A program made the translations under genes and the position numbers. From an uncultured Prevotella sp. (lineage in GTDB: Bacteria > Bacteroidota > Bacteroidia > Bacteroidales > Bacteroidaceae), in assembly GCA_944320255.1 (NCBI GenBank), contig CALUGU010000025.1:1-34100 (forward strand): 34,100 nt of DNA, written 5' to 3'. Below, one piece after another: positions 16,187-22,255 of this stretch (the stretch's first letter is position 1; every line of letters begins with the position of its first letter). The notes beneath the pieces are model-generated. The model saw only the letters and a list, made by a program, of their open reading frames with translations. It did no database searches and was not told the DNA's origin.

Positions 16187-17605
16187 TTATCGTGTAACCA
16201 CCTCTACCGGCACGTTGAAAATCTTGGCGACCTTCAGGATGGTGTCGATGTGGCGGCCTGTCGCAGCTGCGAAGTGGTGGGTAGGCCCGGCCTCGCTCCA
16301 GCGGGTGACGAACTCGCGCGCGCCGCAGGTGAAGCGTGTGCGCATATTGGTGTCGCCGAAAGAGAGTATCTTGCCCGGCTCGTTGACGCCTTCGGCCACG
16401 ATGAACTTGAAGTGCCCGTCGCCGTCTTGCGTGATGGCGAGGTAAGTCACCGGGCCGAGGTACGGATAGAACTGCGTCAGGTAGCCGCCGCCGGTCTTGC
16501 CGTGGAACACCTTTACAATCTTCATTGTCGGCTTCTTCTCCGAGATGTCGGCGTCGCCCGAACCGCTGTGGCCTATGATGGCGATGTCGTCGTTGAAGTC
16601 GATGGAGTACATCTCGGCCAGCTGCCCGGTGCCGGAGATTGTCTTCATTATGCTCATGGCCATGGCAACCTTCATATCGCCCTCCACGGCGCAGGCCGTG
16701 CCTTGCTTGATGAGCATCGAGAAGGCGGGGATGAGCATACTGTCGAGCACGCCGGCCTTGCCCGTGGCGTAGCCGTCATAATGAGAGGCTATGAGGCCGA
16801 GCTTCTCGTCCTTGACCCACTGCTCGAAGGCCACTACGTACTTGGCCATCTCCCAGACTTCCTCTATGCTGCCGCCGCCCTCGATGTCGAAGGTGTCGAG
16901 GATGTCCTGCGCCTTGGCGCGGATGGCCTGTTCGTCGGTGATGTTGTCGGCGATGGCCCACATCTTTTCCCAGTCGAACTGCTTGGTGTAGAGGTGCATG
17001 CGGCGGTAGAGGTTTGACTCGTCGATGTACAAGTCCATCATACCGGGATACGGACGGCCTATCTGCGCGATGTTGGTGTCGCGGAAACGACGCCTTACCT
17101 GGGCGGCGCGGCACCAGTCGTCAATCTGCGCCTGCACCTCCGGGTCGCCGCCTTCCACGACGCCAGTGATGACGGCGTGGCGCTTGCCGTAACGCTCAAG
17201 GTCGGCCACCATCTCGCCCACTGCTCCGCAGGCGTAGCCCTCGCCCAGCCAAGAGGCGATGTCGGTGTGGTCGTAGTCCAAGGCCTTCAGCTTCTGGATG
17301 TTCACGAGCACCACGGGCACGTCCAAGTCTTTGACGGCGGGGAGCATATTATAAGATGTGGCGTAAGTGAGGAGCTGCATCATAACGATGTCAACGTCGG
17401 CGGCGCGGAACTTGTCACCGGCGGCCTGCGACTGCTCTTTCGTAGTCACCATGCCACCGTCGATTATCTCAACCGTGCCGGGTATCATCTTCTTGAACGC
17501 CTCATACTGGGCCTCGAACTCCGGCACCAGCGAGGGGAACTGGGGCAGGTAAGCCCCTAAGGCGATTGAAAAAACGCCTACTCTTGCTTTAGTCTCAACT
17601 AACAT
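16187..17605 (-). CDS. L-fucose/L-arabinose isomerase-family protein
   Basis: A 472-residue cytosolic protein of the FucI/AraA fold. It should interconvert an aldose and its ketose with a divalent metal, but the substrate cannot be named. Conserved-looking features include GAYLPQFPSLVPEFEAQYEA near the N-terminus (AraA-like), VPVVLVNIQ, GRPYPGMMDLYIDE, the central acidic TACAVEGD, the IGHSG motif and a C-terminal GPTHHFAAATG. These Glu and His residues are the likely metal ligands by analogy with AraA. It is somewhat shorter than classical AraA (about 500). It appears to be a single-gene transcript, with a good promoter at 17715-17745 and a terminator at 16123-16160. No kinase, epimerase or transporter for a pentose or fucose pathway is adjacent, so the pathway is not revealed by context. 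Confidence 0.75.
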   Translation of the reverse strand: MLVETKARVGVFSIALGAYLPQFPSLVPEFEAQYEAFKKMIPGTVEIIDGGMVTTKEQSQAAGDKFRAADVDIVMMQLLTYATSYNMLPAVKDLDVPVVLVNIQKLKALDYDHTDIASWLGEGYACGAVGEMVADLERYGKRHAVITGVVEGGDPEVQAQIDDWCRAAQVRRRFRDTNIAQIGRPYPGMMDLYIDESNLYRRMHLYTKQFDWEKMWAIADNITDEQAIRAKAQDILDTFDIEGGGSIEEVWEMAKYVVAFEQWVKDEKLGLIASHYDGYATGKAGVLDSMLIPAFSMLIKQGTACAVEGDMKVAMAMSIMKTISGTGQLAEMYSIDFNDDIAIIGHSGSGDADISEKKPTMKIVKVFHGKTGGGYLTQFYPYLGPVTYLAITQDGDGHFKFIVAEGVNEPGKILSFGDTNMRTRFTCGAREFVTRWSEAGPTHHFAAATGRHIDTILKVAKIFNVPVEVVTR

Positions 17606-17714
17606 GGTTTTCTTTGGTTTAAAGTGTAAAGATTATATTGTCTTGATTGTCTGCCACGGCTTTTACGCCCGTTTACGGTTAGTAACATTTTGGCGCAACT
17701 GTATCTGTATCGTG

Positions 17715-17745
17715 CAAAGATAATGAAAATAAAGCGAATTGCAAA
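17715..17745 (-). promoter_or_regulatory. Promoter of the sugar isomerase gene
   Basis: On the minus strand TTTG (17745-17742), 19 bases, then TATCTTTG (17722-17715). Both parts match the Bacteroidetes primary sigma consensus. The predicted transcription start is about 17708, giving a leader of roughly 100 bases before the ATG at 17605. Confidence 0.75.
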
Positions 17746-17799
17746 ACAAAAACATAAGAAACGAGCTTTTTACAAGGACGATTGGCGTGATTGGGGAAT

Positions 17800-17872
17800 A
17801 AGCCAGATGGGCCGAATAAGCCGCCCAATAAGACTAATGGGCCAAATGGGCCTAATAAGCCCTATGAGCCGT
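17800..17872. repeat. Imperfect tandem repeat (ATGGGCC / AATAAGCC units)
   Basis: Alternating short units such as ATGGGCCAA, ATGGGCCTA and AATAAGCC fill the space between the isomerase promoter and the mscS-like 3' end. There is no coding pattern. Together with the next array it forms a low-complexity intergenic block. Confidence 0.65.
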
Positions 17873-17898
17873 GGCGGCAATCACTTGCCTGCTGAAAA

Positions 17899-18014
17899 CT
17901 TGTCACTCGTTTGCTTGTCGCTTGTCTGCTTGTCTGCTCGTTTGCTTGTCACTCGTCTGCTCGTCACTTGTCTGCTCGTCTGCTCGCCACTCGTCTGCTC
18001 GCCACCTGTCTGCT
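17899..18014. repeat. Tandem repeat spanning the 3' end of the mscS-like gene
   Basis: Short units (CTCGTCTG, CTTGTCACT and variants, about 5-15 bases) repeat for about 115 bases. They encode the last 35 or so residues of the MscS-like protein and its stop. A copy-number change would lengthen, shorten or reframe that tail without touching the channel domain. Confidence 0.8.
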
Positions 18015-19198
18015 GAAAAATCAAGGCCGGCGGGACGCTGGAACACCCTCAAGCCGAACTCCTTGGCCATGACTATGGCGTAGTCGAGCACCGAGCTTTG
18101 GAAACGCTCGAACGGCTGCCAGTCAGGGAACGTTGAGAAGCAATACAGCTCAACGGGCAGGCCTTCGGGCGTGGGCTGCAGCATGCGCACCATTATCATA
18201 AGGTCGGGGTTTACGTCGGGATGGTGCTCCATGTAGCTGAACATAAAGTCGCGGTACACCTGGGTGTTGGTTATTGGGAAACCGGCGTCGGCGTAGCGGT
18301 CGGCGGGCACGTAGCCCTTCTCAACGTACCGGGCTATCTCCTCCGCCGTGCAGAAGCGCACGGTGTTGGCGTCGATGTTCACCGACATCTTCAGCCGCCG
18401 CCCGCCGGCCTCGCGCATTCCGCGCCAGTTCTGGAAGGCGTCGCTCACGAGGGCGTAAGGCGGGATGGTGGTTATCGTCTTGTCGAAGTTCTGCACCTTG
18501 ACGGTAGTCAGCGTCACCTCGCGCACATAGCCGTTGGCCCCGTACTTCTGCATCGTAATCCAGTCGCCCGGCCTCAGCATGTCGTTGGCAGAGAGCTGCA
18601 CGCCGGCCACGAGGCCGAGTATGGAGTCCTTGAAGATGAGCATCAGCACGGCGGCCGACGCGCCGAGGCCGGCCAGCACGGCAGTGGCGCTCTTGTCGAT
18701 GATGATGCTCACGATGAGTATGCAGCCTACGACGAAGGCCAGCAGGTTGAACATCTGGTAGATGCCCTTCAGCGGGCGGTTGCGCAGCTTCTGGTGCTCG
18801 GCGGATATTTCGTAAAGGGAATGGAGGAACTCGCTGACGAACAGCAGCGACACGATTACGAGGTAAATGTTGCACACCTTGAGGGTGAACTGCAGCAGTC
18901 CGGGCAGCTCGGCGAAGACATACGGCAGCATGACATACCAGATGACGGGCGGGATGATGCGGCGGAAGGCGCGCATCACGCGCGGGTTGAACAGGTAGTC
19001 GTCCCACTTGGCCTTGGTGCTCTCCGTAATCCGCTGCACCGCAGGCATCACCGCGAAGCGGAACAACGCCGTGCACAGCAGCGAGAACAACGCCACGGCG
19101 AACGCCGCCGTCAGCGGATAGACCCACGACAGGATGTCTGTGGACACGCCCGCCGTGTATTTCAGAAAGTCAATTATGTAGTTGTCGATGTTTTCCAT
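17903..19198 (-). CDS. MscS-family mechanosensitive channel, YbdG-like
   Basis: A 431-residue inner-membrane protein. Several hydrophobic helices occupy residues 20-200, including LTAAFAVALFSLLCTALF, YLVIVSLLFVSEFL and LLAFVVGCILIVSIII. The pore-lining and beta-domain signature is present: AVLAGLGASAAVLMLIFKDS followed by ILGLVAGVQLSANDMLRPGDWI, typical of the YbdG (MscM) branch. Such channels open under membrane tension to relieve hypo-osmotic shock. The last 35 residues (RADEWRADEQTSDEQTSDKQ and so on) come from a DNA tandem repeat and are not part of the family fold. The gene starts 28 bases after the hicB-like stop with no promoter between, so it is probably transcribed with it. Confidence 0.88.
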   Translation of the reverse strand: MENIDNYIIDFLKYTAGVSTDILSWVYPLTAAFAVALFSLLCTALFRFAVMPAVQRITESTKAKWDDYLFNPRVMRAFRRIIPPVIWYVMLPYVFAELPGLLQFTLKVCNIYLVIVSLLFVSEFLHSLYEISAEHQKLRNRPLKGIYQMFNLLAFVVGCILIVSIIIDKSATAVLAGLGASAAVLMLIFKDSILGLVAGVQLSANDMLRPGDWITMQKYGANGYVREVTLTTVKVQNFDKTITTIPPYALVSDAFQNWRGMREAGGRRLKMSVNIDANTVRFCTAEEIARYVEKGYVPADRYADAGFPITNTQVYRDFMFSYMEHHPDVNPDLMIMVRMLQPTPEGLPVELYCFSTFPDWQPFERFQSSVLDYAIVMAKEFGLRVFQRPAGLDFSADRWRADEWRADEQTSDEQTSDKQTSRQADKRQANE

Positions 19199-19226
19199 CA
19201 GTGCGGTTATTGATTAACACCCATTG

Positions 19227-19565
19227 TCACATCATCGCAGCCATCTGTTTCTCTACGGCGGTACGTATGAAGGCATTAATCGACATACCCGCCTTCTTGG
19301 CCATTGCAGCTATACGGCAATGCACCTCTGGTGATATACGTATGCTCAGCTCCCCCGAATAACTCTTGTGTGGCTCGACGCCTTCTTCCTTACAATATTC
19401 AAGATAATCATCAACGGCCTCATGAAACGCCTTTGTCAGCTCACTTACGCTTTCACCTTCAAAATTCACGAGCGCGTTGACTCCTTCCAGCTTACCGAAA
19501 AAAACGTTGTCTTGCTCGCTGAAATTAACCGAACCAATATAACCTTTATAACTTAACGTATTCAT
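19227..19565 (-). CDS. HicB-like antitoxin without an intact HicA
   Basis: A 112-residue protein. The N-terminal half (MNTLSYKGYIGSVNFSEQDN, then FFGKLEGVNALVNFEGES) is the HicB partial RNase-H-like fold. The C-terminal half (LSIRISPEVHCRIAAMAKKA, then GMSINAFIRTAVEKQM) is a ribbon-helix-helix DNA-binding domain. HicB normally neutralises the mRNA-cleaving HicA toxin and represses its own promoter. Upstream only a 20-codon hicA remnant survives, so this is probably an orphan that may still act as a repressor of its promoter and thus of the downstream mscS-like gene; that role is inference. AAGGAG lies 7 bases before the ATG, an unusually good ribosome binding site for this phylum. Confidence 0.85.
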   Translation of the reverse strand: MNTLSYKGYIGSVNFSEQDNVFFGKLEGVNALVNFEGESVSELTKAFHEAVDDYLEYCKEEGVEPHKSYSGELSIRISPEVHCRIAAMAKKAGMSINAFIRTAVEKQMAAMM

Positions 19566-19595
19566 TGCTTACTCCTTTCTTTTTACAAGAATCCT

Positions 19596-19658
19596 TCACC
19601 TGCTAAAATCACTCGGCAGACGCCTGAAACGTTCTATTAGTTTTTCCCTTGTGCCCAT
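19596..19658 (-). pseudogene. Truncated hicA toxin gene
   Basis: Immediately upstream of the hicB-like gene a minus-strand ATG at 19658 opens a 20-codon frame reading MGTREKLIERFRRLPSDFSR, then TGA. The part through LPSDF matches the usual HicA N-terminus in Bacteroidetes (KEKLIERFKxLPxDF). HicA proteins are normally 60-80 residues with a catalytic His in the missing part. After the TGA the same frame reads RILVKRKE and stops, which might be the old C-terminus after an internal deletion. The start lies about 14 bases after the predicted transcription start. Confidence 0.7.
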
Positions 19659-19679
19659 TCACGAACATTTAACTTATTG

Positions 19680-19711
19680 CAAATATAATGCGTTTTCCTG
19701 TCAGGAGCAAA
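19680..19711 (-). promoter_or_regulatory. Promoter of the hicA remnant - hicB - mscS-like unit
   Basis: On the minus strand TTTG (19711-19708), 20 bases, then TATATTTG (19687-19680), an excellent match to the Bacteroidetes consensus. It lies about 115 bases upstream of hicB. Such promoters are usually autorepressed by HicB. Confidence 0.75.
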
Positions 19712-19950
19712 TGTTTTCAGCCATTTCTTACCACGCATTTTGGCACAAGCCGTAGCCGACTGTAAATCAGGAGGTTACGCAGTGCCTTGCAAAATGTGCC
19801 CTTTCAGGCCGTAAAAGGTGGCTTTTTAGCGTGCAAGAGACGGCTTTTCGCAAGGCAGGAAGCCGTCTCCCATACGGCGGCCGGCGCACAGCGTTCCGGC
19901 GTTAACATATTTTAGCGGCGGGAACGGTGTCGGCATATAAGAAAAATCCC
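19712..19950. other. Gene-free stretch with an inverted repeat
   Basis: No credible gene. A perfect 10-base inverted repeat (GAGACGGCTT at 19837-19846 with AAGCCGTCTC at 19860-19869) is preceded by CCCTTTCAGGCCGTAAAAGG, which resembles sequence near 5340-5355. This may be a decayed member of a dispersed intergenic repeat family. Confidence 0.35.
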
Positions 19951-19958
19951 TACCTTTG
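19951..19958 (+). promoter_or_regulatory. Putative -7 box of the structured RNA candidate
   Basis: TACCTTTG matches TAnnTTTG on the plus strand. A transcript would start near 19965, just before three consecutive stem-loops. No TTTG -33 element is visible at the standard distance. Confidence 0.4.
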
Positions 19959-19964
19959 CAGCGC

Positions 19965-20100
19965 AAATCAGGATTATCCTGACCGGAGATTACATTACCT
20001 TGGCAATTCAGTGTGGCGCCAGCGCCATAACCGAAAGTAATGGGACGGCTCTTCTCCGTAGGAAACACTTAATCAACACATCTGCGTCCCGTCTGGCAGA
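19965..20100 (+). ncRNA. Candidate structured RNA (small RNA or long leader)
   Basis: Directly after a TACCTTTG box three stem-loops follow in series. (1) TCAGGA/TCCTGA at 19969-19983 with a 3-base loop. (2) CATTAC at 19993-19998 with GTAATG at 20037-20042, enclosing a TGGCGCCAGCGCCA hairpin and a CCGAAA segment. (3) GGGACG at 20042-20047 with CGTCCC at 20085-20090, enclosing ACGG/CCGT. There is no codon-like pattern and no recognised riboswitch core. It could be a free small RNA, or a leader for the lipoprotein gene starting 400 bases downstream. Confidence 0.35.
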
Positions 20101-20264
20101 ATAATTTTAAACCAAGCGCGCGCCACGTTGCGTGGCACGCCACGGCGAGACATTATTCTATGCAACAGCGAGGAAGATTTGCCGCAGGAACATCGGCGTC
20201 AACCATACTTTCAACAACAGCGGCTCCGGGGCGAAGCTCCGGGGGCGGTGCCGCCATGCGCAAA
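20101..20264. other. Hairpin-rich gene-free stretch
   Basis: GCCACG-TTG-CGTGGC at 20122-20136 and a GC-rich stem around CGGGGCGAAGCTCCG near 20226-20240 are the main structures. No convincing gene; short open frames here lack signals or recognisable sequence. Confidence 0.35.
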
Positions 20265-20472
20265 GGCTTGAACCCAAATCGGTCATTAGACCGTATAAGT
20301 CTGAACATTGGCGTACTTTCATACTCTTCGGCTGCTTATGTGTTTCTGCCGCCATCTTGCTTTCCGCCCCGTCTTGGCGTAGCCCGCTACGCCTTCTACG
20401 GAACGAAAAGCAATCTGCCTGACATAAACTCATAATCTGCCTGAAGTCTAACGACCGATTTGGCTTGAAGGC
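20265..20472. repeat. MITE-like element with 27-base terminal inverted repeats
   Basis: Bases 20265-20291 (GGCTTGAACCCAAATCGGTC then ATTAGAC) and 20446-20472 (GTCTAACGACCGATTTGGCT then TGAAGGC) are imperfect inverted repeats. The interior is palindrome-rich, for example GGCGTA/TACGCC at 20376-20393 nested in TTCCG/CGGAA. No transposase gene fits inside 208 bases. A solo end with the same core, CCTAATGACCGATTTGGGTT, lies at 22166-22185. The right end stops 35 bases before the lipoprotein start, so the element has placed itself in that gene's leader. Confidence 0.65.
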
Positions 20473-20506
20473 AAAACCAACATTCAACAATCAATACAAC
20501 AACATT

Positions 20507-21436
20507 ATGAAAAAAATCAACATGCTTTTCATGGCCTTGGCCATGATGTTCACAGCCGCAGGCTTCACGGCTTGCAGCGATGACGACGACAACGGAGGCG
20601 GCGCGCCCGACCTCGGCACACCGCAGTATGAAAACGTAAGCGGCAAGTATGAAATCACCACAAGCGGCTCGCCCTACGAGAGCATCGAGCTTGGAGCCAG
20701 CGGCAACTACATCGTGACGCTCAACTACGGCGGCGGCTACTACGCCGCAGCAAGCCAGACGGCCACGAGCCGCGCAGCCACGGGCCGCCACAAGTCGCTG
20801 CTCGGCGGCGGAAAGGCGGGCGCGGAGACGCGCGCCACGCAGTACGGCAACGTGGTTTACGGCACGTTCACCAGCCTCGGCGGCAACGAGTACGACCTTG
20901 AGGGCTTCGGCACAATCAAGCTCGACTACACGGGCGGCGACGTAACCGGCATTGAAATCACCACGCAGGACGGCCAAACAACGCAGTACAACGCCGAGAA
21001 GCAGCCGACAATGGGCGGCGACGACATGACCAACGCCGTGTGCCGCACGTGGAGGATAGAAAAGATACACGGCATATACATCGACAAGGAGACGGGCGAC
21101 AGGGAAGACTACACCGTGACGCGCGACAATCCAGGCGAAATGGGCTATGACATGCCGATGGAGGTGATGTGGTCGAAGTCGGGCACGTACCTGGTTTCAT
21201 ACCGTGACGGCAGCATCGGCCTGGCCGAGTGGAAGTGGCGCAACAAAGGCGCCGGCCAGATGTATTACGCATGGGACGGCGAATGGACGGGCGACTACTG
21301 CACGATAACCTTCGAGGGCAACAAGGCCGTAATCCACGACAAATGGGAAGACGAGTATGAGAGCGAGGAGTCGTGGACGTACATGGTGACCGACGAAATG
21401 ACACACGAGGAAGCAACCTCCGGCTTCCAAGACTAA
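20507..21436 (+). CDS. Secreted lipoprotein with C-terminal lipocalin-like domain
   Basis: A 309-residue precursor. MKKINMLFMALAMMFTAAGF is a lipoprotein signal ending in the lipobox FTAC; the mature N-terminus CSDDDDNGGG is acidic, which in Bacteroidetes often directs surface exposure. Residues about 35-165 are a Gly/Thr-rich beta region (ESIELGASGNYIVTLNYGGG). Residues about 175-309 (TNAVCRTWRIEKIHGIYID, then GTYLVSYRDGSIGLAEWKW) look like a lipocalin-like beta-barrel fold. I chose the ATG at 20507; an in-frame ATG at 20465 falls inside an inverted repeat and would add 14 residues before a complete signal. A strong terminator follows. Binding partner unknown. Confidence 0.8.
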   Translation: MKKINMLFMALAMMFTAAGFTACSDDDDNGGGAPDLGTPQYENVSGKYEITTSGSPYESIELGASGNYIVTLNYGGGYYAAASQTATSRAATGRHKSLLGGGKAGAETRATQYGNVVYGTFTSLGGNEYDLEGFGTIKLDYTGGDVTGIEITTQDGQTTQYNAEKQPTMGGDDMTNAVCRTWRIEKIHGIYIDKETGDREDYTVTRDNPGEMGYDMPMEVMWSKSGTYLVSYRDGSIGLAEWKWRNKGAGQMYYAWDGEWTGDYCTITFEGNKAVIHDKWEDEYESEESWTYMVTDEMTHEEATSGFQD

Positions 21437-21483
21437 GAGAAAATCCCAAATTCAACCAACAACAAAAAACACAAAGACGAGAG

Positions 21484-21524
21484 GGCGCGGCGGGAGACAG
21501 GTTTTCCGCCGCGCCTGTTTTATT
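21484..21524 (+). terminator. Rho-independent terminator of the lipoprotein gene
   Basis: A perfect 10-base GC-rich stem (GGCGCGGCGG at 21484-21493 with CCGCCGCGCC at 21506-21515) is followed by TGTTTTATT. It starts 47 bases after the stop codon. Confidence 0.88.
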
Positions 21525-21596
21525 CATGTTTAGATGAATTATCCTTGAATTAAAATAAATTTTCATTCCTAAGTTCCGATTTTACCATAAAAACAC

Positions 21597-21604
21597 TATC
21601 TTTG
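21597..21604 (+). promoter_or_regulatory. -7 box giving a possibly leaderless transcript
   Basis: TATCTTTG matches TAnnTTTG exactly and ends only four bases before the ATG at 21609. If used, transcription would start at or just inside that codon. The -33 region is weak (no TTTG at 19-21 bases). Confidence 0.5.
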
Positions 21605-21608
21605 CAAG

Positions 21609-21809
21609 ATGAGACAGAAAATCGGCGATTGGTTTCTTGATGTGGCAAAATACATATTAACGGCATTCTTGTTGTCGTCCCTGTTCAGCGACATGGACAA
21701 GCCGCTTGTCATAGCAGGTGTCTTATGCTCGTTTGCCGCAGCATTTGCCATAGGGGTTTACCTTATTAAGACTACAAACAAAGGAGGAAACATAAATGGG
21801 AATAATTAG
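21609..21809 (+). CDS. Small two-helix membrane protein
   Basis: A 66-residue protein starting MRQKIGDWFLDVAKYILTAF. Hydrophobic segments are YILTAFLLSSLF (about 15-26) and LVIAGVLCSFAAAFAIGVYLI (about 33-53), followed by a short Lys/Asn tail (KTTNKGGNINGNN). It resembles small Bacteroidetes inner-membrane proteins that I recall under the DUF6722 name, but that match is from memory. Its stop overlaps the start of the next small gene by 14 bases, suggesting translational coupling. No function can be given. Confidence 0.7.
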   Translation: MRQKIGDWFLDVAKYILTAFLLSSLFSDMDKPLVIAGVLCSFAAAFAIGVYLIKTTNKGGNINGNN

Positions 21810-21906
21810 TGTTTTTATAATGATTATATTTGCCATCGTGGTTTCCGCCATTGCGCTGTCGTCCGAAAAGAAGAACAACGCGCAAGGTGAAAACAAGATG
21901 AAATAG
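21796..21906 (+). CDS. 36-residue single-helix membrane microprotein
   Basis: A small frame of 37 codons including TAG. It encodes MGIISVFIMIIFAIVVSAIA then LSSEKKNNAQGENKMK: one membrane helix followed by a charged, polar tail. AAAGGAGG lies 6 bases before the ATG, a near-perfect Shine-Dalgarno sequence that is unusual in Bacteroidetes and argues strongly that this is translated. It overlaps the upstream membrane-protein gene by 14 bases, so the two are a likely pair, perhaps subunits of one small membrane complex (inference). Confidence 0.65.
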   Translation: MGIISVFIMIIFAIVVSAIALSSEKKNNAQGENKMK

Positions 21907-21928
21907 CTACATCACAAAGAAATAAAAC

Positions 21929-22119
21929 AAAAATAAGAGAGTGTATCAAAATTAAGAAGTTATCAGGAGTTAACAGGAGTTAGGCTCGTTTCACTCGCCG
22001 AAGTTAACGGACAATACCATAAATTTCAACAACTTAGCATTTGTCCGTTAACTCCCGCTAACTCCGACGCGAAGCGTCTAACTCCTATTAACTCCGTTTC
22101 GGCACACCCTCTTATTTTT
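21929..22119. repeat. Palindromic dispersed element, copy 2, with terminal inverted repeats
   Basis: A 191-base element. The ends AAAAATAAGAGAGTGT (21929-21944) and ACACCCTCTTATTTTT (22104-22119) are inverted repeats with one mismatch. Inside are a second pair (21966-21982 with 22079-22095, one mismatch), a perfect pair (GTTAACGGACAA at 22003-22014 with TTGTCCGTTAAC at 22041-22052) and a small GACGC/GCGTC hairpin. The whole element can fold into one long hairpin. Related sequence occurs at 2064-2176. No coding capacity. Confidence 0.78.
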
Positions 22120-22165
22120 TTAGCTTCAAAAGCCTGACGGATAAACGTAAATGTATGATTAGCGG

Positions 22166-22185
22166 CCTAATGACCGATTTGGGTT
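22166..22185 (+). repeat. Solo copy of the CCGATTTGG inverted-repeat end
   Basis: CCTAATGACCGATTTGGGTT shares its core TAATGACCGATTTGGGTT with the left end (reversed) of the element at 20265-20472. No partner end is seen nearby. Confidence 0.6.
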
Positions 22186-22202
22186 AAAAACACGCAAACG
22201 CA

Positions 22203-22234
22203 TTTGCCGATATGGAAAAATATCAGTAGATTTG
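22203..22234 (+). promoter_or_regulatory. Promoter of the glycosyltransferase gene
   Basis: TTTG (22203-22206), 20 bases, TAGATTTG (22227-22234): a full match to the Bacteroidetes consensus. Transcription would start near 22241, about 15 bases before the ATG at 22256. The -33 box overlaps a small palindrome (GCAAA/TTTGC, 22194-22207) that could bind a regulator. Confidence 0.75.
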
Positions 22235-22255
22235 CAGAAAACAAGAAAAAACAGC

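Noticed and set aside
16136-17017. A 293-codon plus-strand open frame opposite the isomerase gene
   Set aside because: Antisense to a well supported enzyme gene; its His/Arg/Val/Leu-rich translation looks like a shadow and has no start signal.
17800-18014. Short-unit repeats as a CRISPR array
   Set aside because: Units are 5-15 bases, contiguous and degenerate, with no spacers and no cas genes nearby.
18221-19213. A 330-codon plus-strand open frame opposite the mscS-like gene
   Set aside because: It covers the channel gene on the other strand and has a low-complexity, His/Val/Glu-rich translation.
19826-20068. An 80-codon minus-strand open frame
   Set aside because: It runs through the promoter and hairpins of the structured RNA candidate and shows no domain, signal or ribosome binding site.
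20020-20070. A c-di-GMP-I (GEMM) riboswitch, suggested by CCGAAAG followed by GGGACGG
   Set aside because: Only this short piece resembles the consensus; the second helix with its conserved GGTAGGTAGCGGGG-like part is missing.
20132-20422. A 96-codon plus-strand open frame ahead of the lipoprotein gene
   Set aside because: Most of it lies within the inverted-repeat element; the hydrophobic stretch comes from the palindromic interior.
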